A stretch of 34,716 bases of DNA from Mycoemilia scoparia (taxonomy: Eukaryota; Kickxellomycota; Kickxellomycetes; Kickxellales; Kickxellaceae), in contig JANBPU010000167.1 in NCBI GenBank assembly GCA_027575805.1, forward strand, positions 1 through 34,716, read 5' to 3'. The position numbers and the translations under genes were made by a program. Under the pieces are notes generated by a model. That model was not told the DNA's origin. It made no database searches and worked only from the letters and a program-made list of their open reading frames with translations. Numbering within the stretch: the first letter of the stretch is position 1; each line of letters starts with the position of its first letter. This document shows, piece after piece, positions 1 through 10,067 of this stretch.

Positions 1-620
1 GAATCTGAATTGATAAGCTTCGGGTGATCATATCAGTGTTAAATCCTAGAAATGGTTGATAATTCTGCTGCAAAATAATATCAGATCCTACATTTATATT
101 TTAATTAGACTGATAATAGATCCCTTTTTGAAGATAGTTTAAAAATGGTTAAAGAATTAACTGATAGATAGAAAAGATAAAAAGGGAATTGCAACACCAG
201 GTGTTCCCACTTGGTTGCGGTGATCTGACGGGAACCGACATTTTCTCATTTGTATGGTCGCAATTCAAAAAAAGTGAAAAAGTGTAGCTCATAGATGAAT
301 AGCAAATTCAGTTCATTGACTTTTGTTTAATTACAAGAATGAGAGATATTCAACAAAACATCAGAAATATTAACCTATTTTATTCAGCTTTAAAATAACA
401 AAGTCTATGCCAGAGACTGCATCAAAATCTGTCTGTCCATCATCGAGTATCAATACGCATGACTCTGAAGACACAATAATTATGTCGGCTACTATTTGCC
501 CTCAAGTATAGACTACACTCAATTTGATGTTTACATTTCAACACCAGTATAATGATTTACAAAAGGATTTTATTGCTTTATATGCATGGCTTTCCTCATT
601 TACTAAATTAACTGATCTTC
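1..620 (+). repeat. Dispersed repeat family 1, copy A (left edge cut by window)
   Basis: The segment matches 5292-5800 (copy B) in the same orientation and the reverse complement of about 28400-29036 (copy C). Shared landmarks are a GC-richer block around 190-260, an ATG-led frame at 408 and the words around CAACACCAGGTGTTCC. The frame at 408 is the start of the gag-like ORF seen intact in copy B. Here it has an in-frame TAG after about 34 codons, so copy A is degenerate. It lacks the right-hand 1.5 kb that carries the secreted-protein ORF in B and C. Confidence 0.8.
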
Positions 621-720
621 ACTAGTGACTAGATGCAAGATAGGCAGAAATAGGCCTTCAGTTCCTGGCCCAATCAATAATCGTTTCATTTGGAACTCCT
701 TGGGATCCATTTCATCTAAA
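620..720 (-). repeat. Short coding relic, copy 1 of 4
   Basis: Read on the minus strand, this stretch resembles pieces at 3058-3118 (-), 7600-7760 (+) and 31300-31480 (+). All share words close to ATTGGGCCA and CCATTTCTGCCTAC. It looks like a decayed fragment of a transposon-type ORF. The family is not identified. Confidence 0.4.
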
Positions 721-721
721 T

Positions 722-842
722 ATATGGGCAATAATTTTTGAAGGGCGAATTTTGGTGATCAGTGATTATAGGGGAATCGCAGCTAAATGGATGTCCAGTT
801 TTACTAGTAAACTTTCACCCTTCAAAAATTATGATCCATATG
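722..842. mobile_element. MITE-like element, copy 1
   Basis: About 120 bp with imperfect terminal inverted repeats: the left end contains AATAATTTTTGAAGGG and the right end CCCTTCAAAAATTATGATCC. The interior carries GATTATAGGGG and AGCTAAATGG words shared with other copies. It is far too short to code for a transposase. Confidence 0.75.
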
Positions 843-1068
843 TTATACCCGACCAAATCCCTTCATCATGCATTGTATAAAGGCGCGTACTTTTATTTTC
901 TTGTGACAAAAATAAGAGACTAAATTAGTATCTTCGAAGGTGTCAAAATACACAAGTATATCACTCAAACGAATCTGCTAGATAAAAGTGATTAAAGCAA
1001 TTCCTGACTTTTTCTAACGGTACATTGTATATTGGATGAACTGGAGCCTAAATAATAATAAAGTACAA

Positions 1069-3265
1069 TCATATATCATTCAGTTCAATTATAGTTAATG
1101 TTGTCCATTTCACTTTGTATTGTTTAAATAGACAAAGCCTTACCACTTTGTTGATTTCATGATCGCCTAAAACATATTCTTGGTGCTCATATACTCTCCA
1201 ACTAACCATTCTTTTTGGAATGTCAGCCAACTTGGTCTTTATGTCGTGGATTGGTTCTGCAGCTGTATTTGTGTTATCGGGCAATACATAGTTTTGAGAT
1301 AAAGAGAGTCCAGTTAAACAATACATTGTGTGATAAAGGTCGGCCGATTTTCCTGGTTTGTCGAGTAAACCACCTTTCTTTGTTCCTTCCTTGTTGGTTT
1401 TAGTGTTTTGGCAGCAAGCAAGTATATATCTTTGTAAGGCCCCTAATAATTATAATGGTGATTTATAATATAATGGTTAATATTATCAGTTTGAGTTAAT
1501 TTATATAATAAAACTTTAAACCCTGATACCATTACCTCTGTCGTACAAATGGTCTTGGTTTGGCGACCTTCCCAAGGCACTTTGCAGTAATGGGAAACAA
1601 CCACCAACCCAATATGAATAGCAACCATCAACTAGCTTATTTGTTCTCCCATTGAAACCACCCTCGATTGTCATTTGTCTAGCACACAACCATTTCTAAA
1701 CCAAGCAGGAAAATAAATTTTCAGCTAGTCCAAGACAAATACATATATCTTTGATCCTCTCTTACAGCTAATCATATAGCAATAGAGTTACTTACAGTCA
1801 GATTCCTTAGATCCAACATATCAGTTCTTCCCAATATCTCTAAAGCAGCCAGCCCACATAAAGTATATCCTCCATGTGCCTCTATACCTGGCCTCGGCCC
1901 GATTCCTCCCTCCAAGCTCTGACAGCTACCATCAATGTAAAGATATTTAATAATTACTATCAATTATAGAATTAATCATGGTTTATATTTTCTCTAGTAT
2001 GTATATAAAGACCAATTAACTTACCTTGCAATATATTCAGCAACATTTTCAACCAACTCTTCGGTCAAAATATTCAATAAAGATCCAATAACCAAAACAC
2101 AATACGATCCTCGAACATCAATCTCACCCCCTTTGTGCGCCAAAAAGGACCCATCTGGTTGTTTGAGTTCCATAAACCATTCATACATCTTTTTTCTATA
2201 CACATGTATATTAAATCACATCAATTACTAAATTCAGTATTCTTTTGTATTGAATATTTCCATAATTAGTAAAATAATATACCATTTGAATACAACATTA
2301 CCTGTCAATAGAATCCAGGACACCTGGTGTATCGCCAACAAGAACCAATGACATGATTGCAGCAAAGCATGAAACCAAATGAGGTAATTGCATGAATCCT
2401 CCATTATAACCTCCACCGCTAATGACACTGCCCCTGTCACTATTATCATCATCTAAACTATGTGGAGAGTCAAGCTTGAACTCCGATATTCTACTGAGTA
2501 GCCTTCAAAAATCCAAACATATAGTTGATAGATTTTGTCATCAGCTTCAATAGCGCAAAGAACTTGTTGCCATCCAATACCATATATATACTCGGCTATT
2601 ACCTTTTGACATCCCCTTCAGTAAACTGGTATCCAAGTATTTCAAGGCTATTGTGAATCCACAAACATATCCACGACTGACTCGAATCTAATACACAAAA
2701 TGCTGGCGGTAAATAGTCGAGTGAATCTAAAAGGTATTTTATATGTCGGTCTCGGTTTAGTCTCAATCTATAATCAACATTATAATAGTCCCCCACAAAA
2801 ACAATTAATCAAAATCTGTGTGATATTTTTATTTGCTGGTGTTCAAATAGCGTTGGTACTTTTATATTGGCTTGGTTTGGTGGTCTAATACTTACTTGGA
2901 ATCTAGTAATAATAAACTTTTGTTCGATTCTCTAAACAGCTTTGCCAATATCTGTTTAATATCATCTTCTACTTCGGCCTTTATTAATTTTATTTTAAAA
3001 CATCATATTATAGTTTTGGTTAGCAATTGGTGAAAATTCACAAGCTATCAAGTATAGGGTATGCAGAAATTGGTCCCCATATTTTGGGCCCAGTAACTAG
3101 TCATTTCATATGCAGCTACTGGGGACCAATTTTGCCCAAGAAGTTGTGGACTCTGACCAATTGAGTACAGTTATTGAAATTTCCATAGTTGCTGATGTTT
3201 TGCTTTATAATTCTTACTTGATCATATGTTGTTTCAGTTGGATAAAAGTCATCCCAAGACGCCAT
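1069..3265 (-). CDS. RAM1: Protein farnesyltransferase beta subunit (8 exons)
   Basis: Catalytic beta subunit of CAAX farnesyltransferase, which with the alpha subunit farnesylates Ras, a-factor-like pheromones and other CAAX proteins in the cytosol. Exons: 3265-3218, 2978-2896, 2767-2603, 2502-2302, 2195-2025, 1925-1796, 1695-1536, 1442-1069. They join in phase to 443 residues, close to the family's 430-450. All introns are GT-AG. Prenyltransferase alpha-alpha barrel repeats are visible: QPDGSFLAHKGGEIDVRGSY, EGGIGPRPGIEAHGGYT, EGGFNGRTNKLVDGCYSYW, GGLLDKPGKSADLYHT. The zinc ligands D289, C291 (in LVDGCYSYW) and H357 (in ADLYHT) are all present. The start is placed at MASWDDFYPTE because upstream in-frame codons look like leader sequence. 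Its divergent neighbour begins at 4113. The eight-exon model giving an uninterrupted frame supports a functional gene. Confidence 0.93.
3058..3118 (-). repeat. Short coding relic, copy 2 of 4
   Basis: Minus-strand similarity to the relics at 620-720, 7600-7760 and 31300-31480 (GCATATGAAATGA...TGGGCCCAAAATAT...GGACC.ATTTCTGC). It lies inside RAM1 intron 1, so this intron has taken up a fragment of the dispersed family. Confidence 0.35.
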
Positions 3266-4112
3266 CCTTATACATATATATTTATATTTATATACACAAA
3301 TATGTGGTTTAAAATTTACACTTGATTCTTTGGTAAAAATCATGCTAGTCGATTGAAAAATTCAAATAATTGATAAAGTTTGACATTTTAGTTCCAAGCT
3401 TATTATGGGCCCATAACCTATTTTCCCATTTCCTGAAATTTTTCGCTTTTTTTATATAAATTACAAGCCATGTCTATTTTATATATTCATCTATAACATT
3501 TCCTTACTGTTTTCAGGGATTTGGCTATACTTGATCCTTTTTTTACCAATTGTAAATATTACAACGTATATCTTGGGTTTATTTATTTTAATTAAGGGAT
3601 AAAATGTTTAGGTCCTAAAATTTGGTGGTGGGTTTCGTGTAATCAAACTCTTTGGCCATAAAAGTAAGTGTAATCAAAGGCTTTCTTGCTCCTAGCTTAT
3701 ATCTAAAGCACTTGATTTACTAGAATACCTTGTATTGTATGTGTATATACGTGTTTGATTTTATTGATTTTGGTTATAGTTAGCAATAGTATTGCGATTA
3801 CTAGTTCTTCCCCAACACATTTTTCCACCTACTAACAACAAAATAAAACATTTCATCAGTTGTTACAAATTGGCCTAAAAATCTATACTATCAATGATAT
3901 TTTTGAATTGAGACACATTTGAAAAAACGTGCTAATATACACCAACAAATCTTCCATCCATGACCTTATTTTCACAAACATCTTTTCTCAATAACCCTTT
4001 TTACTCTATTTATTTTTATACACATACACTACTTAAAATATATTTATTTTATTTTTTCCAAAAACAAAAAACTCCAAAGAACATTATCTTTATAAAAAGA
4101 ATTATACATAAC
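3266..4112. other. Divergent intergenic region between RAM1 and the 4113 gene
   Basis: About 850 bp of AT-rich sequence separating two divergently transcribed genes. It presumably holds both promoters and leaders. Pyrimidine-rich stretches and an AT-rich leader precede the ATG at 4113. No RNA gene or defined regulatory motif could be supported. Confidence 0.5.
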
Positions 4113-4973
4113 ATGCCTACATCATCGATGGATAATAATGCCACTAGTAAGGCCAGCACTACTGCTTCTAGTAGTAGAAGTGGTGGTGGTACTAACACTG
4201 CTTCAAAGCGTCATTCCGGGCACAATTTCAATGCCCCCACCACCCCCACCACTCCCAGAAATGACAAGGACAAGGGAAAGAAAAAGTCAAAGAAGGCAAA
4301 AGAAACTACTATCCATTTAAACTTCAACACTGCCCCACCAAATGCACAGCTGCAGCAACAGCCACAGACAAGTGGAACTTTCCCTGTATTTAACCATCCT
4401 TATTATACCAGACAAATGCACCAAATTGAAACATGCCCATGTTTACAGTGTGGCGCAATTAGAGGTCAGCACTACCATAATGCCATGGCAGTAAATAGCG
4501 TCGCAGCTAATAATCAGTATCCACCAAAATCCCCATTATCTGCTAATGGCTATTCTAGTCATGGTGCCGGAAATAGTGGTTACAGTAAATCTAGAGTTTC
4601 AGAGACTCCTACTTCACCAAGAGGTCCTACCAGTACCACTACTTCATCAGCGTCCAAGAAATCCAAAAAGTCAGAATCTAACAAATCACCTCAAAAGGAA
4701 TCAAACCCACAGCCAGAAAATAAGGATGGAGAAGATAAAAAGAAGTAAGTATATTTGATCATACTACTTTATTGTATATATAAATATATAATATATGTGC
4801 AAATTAATGTTCCTAATTTAATGTTTTATTTGTATTTTTTTCTGTCTAGGCCTGGCTTTATAAAAGAAACTATAAATGACCTTCCTCGTAGATTCTGGGA
4901 AATTGGAACTGCTTCAGTATTTGGTTCAATTGCTATGTCTATCTATGAACGTGCTAGGTTGTTTGGAAAATAA
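4113..4973 (+). CDS. Uncharacterised low-complexity protein (2 exons)
   Basis: Exons 4113-4744 and 4850-4973 (GT-AG intron of 105 bp, acceptor TGTCTAG) join in phase to 251 residues. The first ~90 residues are Ser/Thr/Asn/Pro-rich with a basic Lys-rich patch (KDKGKKKSKKAK). A central block has the cysteine/histidine motif CPCLQCGAIRGQHYH, which could bind metal. A second low-complexity Ser/Lys tract follows. Exon 2 encodes a well-formed C-terminus (IKETINDLPRRFWEIGTAS...YERARLFGK) that looks like the conserved part. An in-frame ATG at 3960 would add about 50 residues that read like translated AT-rich leader, so 4113 is preferred. I do not recognise the family. The clean intron phase and the structured tail argue that it is real. 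Confidence 0.7.
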
Positions 4974-5578
4974 TGTTAAACACCCTTTCTCTATTTATAT
5001 CCAAATTTTGGGTATTGATATATAAATTGCTAAATAATCATTTTAAAATAAATTACTCCATTTATAAAATCGCTGTGTTTTGCAATAAATAAATGTTGGA
5101 CTTATCATAATACTTCATTGGCAATCAACTGCATGATGCTATATAGAAATTGATGCTCGTATTTTACTCATTTCATAGGACATTTATATGCAACTCTCTT
5201 AAATCTAGGGTAAATCTTAATGTCAATATAAATTTGTATGATCTATATTTAAAGTTATCGAGTTTCGATCATACAAGCAAGAATATGTCGGTATTTATAT
5301 TTTAATTATACTAAGAACAGATCCCTTTTTGAAGATGGATAGTAAACATATAAAGGAAATTGCAACACCAGGTGTTCCCACTTGGTTGCGGTGATCAGAA
5401 CGGGAACCGACATTTTCTCATTTGTATGGTCGCAATTCAAAAAAAGTAAAAAAGTGTAGCTCATAGATGAATAGCAAATTAAATTCATTGACTTTTGTTT
5501 AATTACAAGATTGATAGATATTCAACAAAATATGAGAAATATTGATCTATTTTATTCAGCTTTAAAATAACAAAGTCT

Positions 5579-5797
5579 ATGCCAGAGACTGCATCAAAAT
5601 CTGATCATCCATCACCGAGTATCAATACGCATGACTCTGAAGACACAATAACTATTTCGGCTACTATTTGCCCTCAAGTATTGACTGCACTCAACTTGAT
5701 GTTTACATTTCAACACCAGCATGAAGGTTTAAATAAGGGCTGCAAAACTTTATACGCATGCTTTGCCACGTTACTAAACTTGTCAAAAGGGATCTAA
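5579..5797 (+). CDS. Gag-like ORF remnant of repeat family 1
   Basis: A 72-codon ORF starting ATGCCAGAG (MPETASKSDHPS...). It has a Ser/Thr/Asp-rich head followed by a helical-looking stretch (LTALNLMFTFQHQ). Copies A and C carry the same frame, but each has a TAG at the position of codon 35, and copy C also changes the second codon. The pattern of a short ORF start repeated in a dispersed element and decayed elsewhere suggests the beginning of a retroelement ORF. No reverse transcriptase, integrase or protease follows it, so the identity is uncertain and it is probably not a functional gene. Confidence 0.35.
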   Translation: MPETASKSDHPSPSINTHDSEDTITISATICPQVLTALNLMFTFQHQHEGLNKGCKTLYACFATLLNLSKGI

Positions 5798-6330
5798 TTT
5801 TGGTATCCCATTATGCTTTCCAAAGAACAGGACAATACTGGAATATTTCTGTTGGAGTGAAGCGACAATAAAAGCGAAATATATTTAAACAATAAATATA
5901 TATGTATATAAAATGAATAAGAACCAAAGGTTCTATGAAAGTATATAGGCAACTAAACCAATATGTATTACTATTCCTATTAAGCTTATGGGTTTCTTTT
6001 ACAGTCTTAACCCTTACTATCAACAATTTCCATTTTGGGGTTATTGTTGGGTTTATTATCGCTGGCATGGGATCCCTGTCGTTTGAGTATACCCCCATAT
6101 ATAAATATTAGTCTGAGCTTGCATAAACTATTTTGGCATCACCAAAGAAAAACGTATGGATAAAGTGTTGGACAGATTGATCATACTGGGCTTAACATGT
6201 TTACATAGATTATATAAATATAGACTGGGAATCCTTTACAAAACTTGTACTTTTTCCAACCATTCCATTCTTTTCAGACTTGATAGTATACTACATTCAA
6301 TTATTACCCCCAAGTTGACGTCCCGCCAAT

Positions 6331-6684
6331 ATGCATTTATCAGTGCTCAACCAAACTCGACACAGACGCAACCTTTTTGTAGTTTACTGCAATCTTTTAT
6401 CGTTGGCATTTATCGGCCAAGCATTGTTCTTTATCGTCTCTACAATTCCTGTGACAACAGCAGCACCGTCACCTTTACTGCTGGACAATAATAAGAATAG
6501 CCAGCATCCACATCAAGATGAAAACCATTTGGCCCTAGGAATCTTGGCTAACGACGATGGTGGTTTAGGTAAACTATTATCTCGAAGGAGCCCGGATGAT
6601 ATCCCATGGGATAGCCCACTGATGCGGCCTTATGTCGGAGCTCAACTTGGAGCGCAAAGGATGAATGGTCATGGTGGCCAGTAG
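6331..6684 (+). CDS. Small secreted-protein candidate in repeat copy B
   Basis: A 117-residue ORF from ATG 6331. It has a basic N-terminus (NQTRHRRN), then a strongly hydrophobic stretch at residues ~15-44 ending ...VTTAAP, which resembles a signal peptide cleaved before APSP. A hydrophilic Asn/His-rich segment follows. A dibasic RR at residues 85-86 precedes a 31-residue tail (SPDDIPWDSPLMRPYVG...) with no cysteine, so a Kex2-type processing product is conceivable. A TATA-like TATATAAATA lies at 6211. The copy in repeat C encodes the same protein except K81R. The stop TAG is followed by further TAG repeats. No homologue is recognised. Another overlapping frame (6156-6491) is also open, so coding status needs transcript support. 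Confidence 0.55.
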   Translation: MHLSVLNQTRHRRNLFVVYCNLLSLAFIGQALFFIVSTIPVTTAAPSPLLLDNNKNSQHPHQDENHLALGILANDDGGLGKLLSRRSPDDIPWDSPLMRPYVGAQLGAQRMNGHGGQ

Positions 6685-7599
6685 TAGTAGTAGTAGTCTC
6701 CAATGTATAGTTGTTTACAAATAGACATGGGTTATTTTAAAGACCTATAGTTAATCTTGGCAGTATTTTCATTTCATTGTTTCAATATATGATACCACTT
6801 TTGTATTTTATCCATGAGGTTGGGGAGATATCTAAAGAAATTTGGTCAAACTATGCCATAGGCATTTTATCATGGCTGACTCCCTGGCATAAATACTGTA
6901 TCGCAATTTATAACTAAATCCTGAACCCTCCACTCTTCAAGTTCATACGCGACTTTTTACAGCTGTAAATCCAACATTTACTGCCTAAATATCAGGCTGT
7001 ATAGATAAACTTAAATGGCCTATTATATTTTACAGCACAAATTAAGTGAAAAATAGGCACTTGGTGGCAGCAGCAGCAGTGGCAATATTACAGGAACAAG
7101 CATTGTTTTTGCATCACAGTATTCAGACCACCTTACTTATAACTAGTTGCCAGGAGAACAGACTTGTAGCAGGCTATAAACCGTGCTATTTCTATGATAA
7201 AGGAAGAGGTGAGCAACGCAATGATGATTAAAATGAATATCTGGACTACTTTCCAGTATAACCAACCTCTGCCTTAAAATTCATGTCTTACTGTATTTTG
7301 TGTGAGCCACAAGCATATAATAGTGGAATCAGAGAAATAAAGAGAGATACTTTGATATATCTTTATTTTCATATTTATGAATAATCAACTGAGAGTGAAA
7401 TAGATTAGAATGAAACTACTAGGTTGCCTTAATAATCATTTATGAATAGTTTCTAACCAATTCAACTTTAGGTTTTTTATAACAACAAAGATTTCACAAA
7501 AACAAGTTCTATAGGGAGCAAAAACAAACCTTAACGGTTTTATTTTTCTGGAGTATTCAGTATTGTTATTGCTATTATATTAAAAGTTTCTGTCCAATG

Positions 7600-7760
7600 C
7601 AGTGGCAACGAGGAGCCCATTAAAGAATATATCCAAAATATGGCCAAAGTTCACAAGGCTTTAGGCAGAAGTGGGTTCCTGAGAGTTGCATGTCAAATGA
7701 ATGGTGATTGGGCCAAAATCTGACGAGGGTCCATTTCTGTCTACTACCATTGATGCAATC
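7600..7760 (+). repeat. Short coding relic, copy 3 of 4
   Basis: Plus-strand reading gives NMAKVHKALGRSGFL... then a TGA. It aligns by eye with the relic at 31300-31480 (HMVKFHTTLDKKHPL...) and shares the ATTGGGCC and CCATTTCTG words with the copies at 620 and 3058. It is a broken fragment of an unknown, probably transposon-derived, protein. Confidence 0.45.
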
Positions 7761-7908
7761 CCAAGTAAAATCTTTTCATATTATTGATAACTCTATCTAT
7801 TTTAATCTCTTTTCACTATAATCGACAAGATAATAGTGCCATTATCAGTGTAACAAGACAAAAAGCACTAGAAAAGTAAAAAATATCAAAAGGTAATTCA
7901 TATCAGTG

Positions 7909-8439
7909 CTAACTACATTTAACTGGTTGTGTTTTAATTTTAAGAACTTCGCTTTCAATTTTATGATAAAAACGATGGTCAATGAATCCTTTGTAGTGAC
8001 CAACACCAATCACTCCAAATAGTGGATCTATTATTAAACCGGGGCCCCATTCCAACAAATACTCAAATGCTTCCTTGCCGTTCAAATCCGGATCTACCCT
8101 GTGATTACCAGAATATACTGTTGTGTAGGGATACAACTGACCATTTGGCAACATGCTGTTAATTTCATATTCTTTGGGCACAACAGTACTATTAATAGAC
8201 TGGTAATATAGGCGTTTTGCATTGGTGTTGGATACATATTGTAATGGCGAGAAAGTTTGTAGAGGAATCAATCCCCTGGTGGTACGTTCCTTGTTAAGTG
8301 CACAAATAAATTCCCTCCCCCATGAATCTAATGGGTCAGTAGTGGGCACAGTTGCTGCATCGCTGTAAGAAACGTATAGCGTTAACAAAAGTAGGAGTAG
8401 GATGAAGCTTTTCAGAGAGACAGAACCCTTGGAATACAT
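7909..8439 (-). CDS. Secreted CAP/SCP-like protein
   Basis: A 176-residue single-exon ORF starting MYSKGSVSLKSF, followed by a Leu-rich hydrophobic core and a likely cleavage near SYSDA, i.e. a signal peptide. The mature part has features of the CAP (PR-1/SCP/YkwD) fold: a first helix with FICALNKERTTRGLIPL, an A-x-R helix (NTNAKRLYYQ), and a C-terminal strand block with WGPGLIIDPLFGVIGVGHY. The four canonical CAP-cavity His/Glu residues are not all evident, so the assignment is by general pattern only. One NST sequon is visible. The frame is open further upstream without an ATG (TTG at 8557), so the ATG at 8439 with a good signal peptide is chosen. It lies between repeats, which is typical for fungal secreted accessory genes. 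Confidence 0.6.
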   Translation of the reverse strand: MYSKGSVSLKSFILLLLLLTLYVSYSDAATVPTTDPLDSWGREFICALNKERTTRGLIPLQTFSPLQYVSNTNAKRLYYQSINSTVVPKEYEINSMLPNGQLYPYTTVYSGNHRVDPDLNGKEAFEYLLEWGPGLIIDPLFGVIGVGHYKGFIDHRFYHKIESEVLKIKTQPVKCS

Positions 8440-8612
8440 TGGTATATTCGACAGCGAAATGTAAAGAGAGAGGGTGAATGGAAAGGACATCAATGGTTGG
8501 ACGAGGAGGTTGTTATACGAATGAAAGGCTGGCAAATCACTGTAGTATATTGCTAACAAAATGATAAAGAAATGATGAGTAATAGGGCTGGGTAGAATTC
8601 CATGCTGTACTT

Positions 8613-8738
8613 ATATAGATCATTATTTTTGAAGTGTCACTAAATTTTACTAGTAGGTCAGTCTCGTCTTGTATATTGGCCAGCCATATATTATCATTGA
8701 TAATATTAATTTAGCCCTTCGAAAATAACTGCTCATAT
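8613..8738. mobile_element. MITE-like element, copy 2 (diverged)
   Basis: Left end GATCATTATTTTTGAAG, right end GCCCTTCGAAAATAACTG. The ends are inverted-repeat related to the other copies, while the interior is diverged. It lies about 175 bp upstream of the ATG of the CAP-like gene. Confidence 0.55.
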
Positions 8739-8939
8739 TTGCAACCATTTAATTGTAAATCATAAAACATGTGATAAAAGTTAGTGCTAAGGCTTTCACT
8801 CATATCCATTGTCTGTAATTCCGATAGTTACACCAGCTTTGTTAGCAAAGAATTTGAAAAGTGTCTGAAAAATAGTTCTTGTGGAAACAAGCTTGGCTAT
8901 CAAAGCTGTGTAAAGTTAATTAATCTTTAAACATGCTTT

Positions 8940-9480
8940 AGTGCACTTGTGGAGGTCTTTAATGAATCTGGTCTGCAGGTTTTCAAAGCATAAGCCAGAA
9001 GGGCGTGGCTTTGATCAAAGGAACAATGAATGGTGAACACAATAGCCTTGCTTTAGTGTTTTGGAAAAGCGGGCTGCTTCTTCTGTGATTGACTAAAGCC
9101 ATGAGAAGTCTAAAACCTGAATCTCTACATACAAGCCAAGTTGAACGGATCACAACTTTTGAAGGGTATCCATTCCTGTACACCTTCAAAAGAGATCCTG
9201 ACAATGGGTGATCGCCACGTGTTGGCAGATGGGACTGGCCGCCTTTCAAAAGTAGAGCTGTCCAGATTGTTTAACAAGATTGTGGGGGTAAAACAATGTG
9301 CCAATAGCAAGTTTGATAAAAATGTACACATTTGGTCAGGCAAAGCTTTGCGGGGTGCAAAAGCAAGACTTGCTTACAACTGCACGTGATTCAGGAAGAG
9401 TGAACCAGAGGCCAGTTTGTAACATCATACAGTTTGAACTCGCAAGGCCACAGACAAAAATGGATGGGTTCTCAAGAGCC
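8940..9480 (+). other. Coding-like relic, unidentified
   Basis: No intact gene. Fragments of open frame on the plus strand (for example 9141-9389, containing GDRHVLADGTGRLSKVELS) look less random than the surrounding intergenic DNA, and the base composition is GC-richer than its flanks. The VLADGTG phrase is loosely reminiscent of the retroviral-type protease region of Ty1/copia polyproteins, but nothing else supports that. A 40-bp palindrome built on CTTTTGAAGG/CCTTCAAAAG lies at about 9157-9198 and may be a deleted MITE. The relic ends where MITE copy 3 begins. Confidence 0.25.
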
Positions 9481-9483
9481 TGG

Positions 9484-9583
9484 TATGAGTTACTATTTTT
9501 GAAGGGCCACTCGCTCGTTTGGCAGTGATTGCTCCTAGAATCATTGCCCACCAAAAGGTACTCTTCAAAAATTATTGCCTATG
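9484..9583. mobile_element. MITE-like element, copy 3
   Basis: Left end ACTATTTTTGAAGGGCCAC, right end GGTACTCTTCAAAAATTATTG. The interior CCACCAAAAGG word is shared with copies 5 and 6. Confidence 0.7.
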
Positions 9584-10067
9584 TAGATTGACAGATTATT
9601 CAGCCAAAACCTGAGGGCATGGTTCTTTTTATTTCACACTCGAACTCAATGAAATCTCACCATGCAACCCGAGGGCATATGCGAGGATGGTGGCATGTCT
9701 GAGTACATACCCTAGCATTATTCCATGGGCCTGTCCACTTTATAATGCTAGTCATAGTTGTGATTGATCATTTGGATCCACATCTTTTATTCTTTGTTCC
9801 TTTCTCATGAAAATACACAGCTTTATTTCTTAAACCTGACTGAAAACTAATAAGATCGGACATACACATATATGAATAAAGTTAGCAAAGATATGGATAC
9901 ATATTTATCAAATAAAATCACGAAAACAAAACAACCTTTATATACTACTCTAAGGTATTGCATTAAAATACTGTTACTACTGCAATTGTTATACTATTAT
10001 ATGCTTTGACTGCTGCATGACAATTAGTTTATTAGCAGACATATCGCCACTACTACTACTGTTGCTG

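Larger units (their letters stand above)
5292..7371 (+). repeat. Dispersed repeat family 1, copy B (about 2.1 kb, direct)
   Basis: Matches copy C (27003-29036) in inverted orientation over almost its whole length, and copy A over its first ~500 bp. The right-hand part (about 6100-7350) differs from copy C at only scattered bases. The left part is more diverged. Copy B is cut at its left end relative to A and C by about 95 bp, and it carries an extra 181 bp at 5851-6031 that C lacks. An AATAAA-type signal occurs near 7336. Confidence 0.85.

Noticed and set aside
3960..4112. In-frame upstream ATG extending the 4113 gene by about 50 residues
   Set aside because: The extension is composed of Phe/Tyr/Ile/Lys-rich translated AT leader and lacks protein-like features. 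The ATG at 4113 begins the characteristic Ser/Asn-rich protein.
6156..6491. 111-codon ORF overlapping the secreted-protein ORF in repeats B and C
   Set aside because: It overlaps the 117-residue ORF in another frame, has no domain or signal, and its identity between copies is explained by recent duplication.
7046..7231. 61-codon ORF in repeat B (and its equal in C at 27149-27334)
   Set aside because: It begins with GTG, has no recognised domain, and its conservation is only that of the repeat. It could be an exon (a GTGAGC donor-like word follows an AAGAG), but nothing joins to it.
9141..9389. Ty1/copia protease fragment
   Set aside because: Only the VLADGTG phrase is suggestive. No catalytic DSGA, integrase or reverse transcriptase motif is present nearby, so only an unidentified relic is reported.
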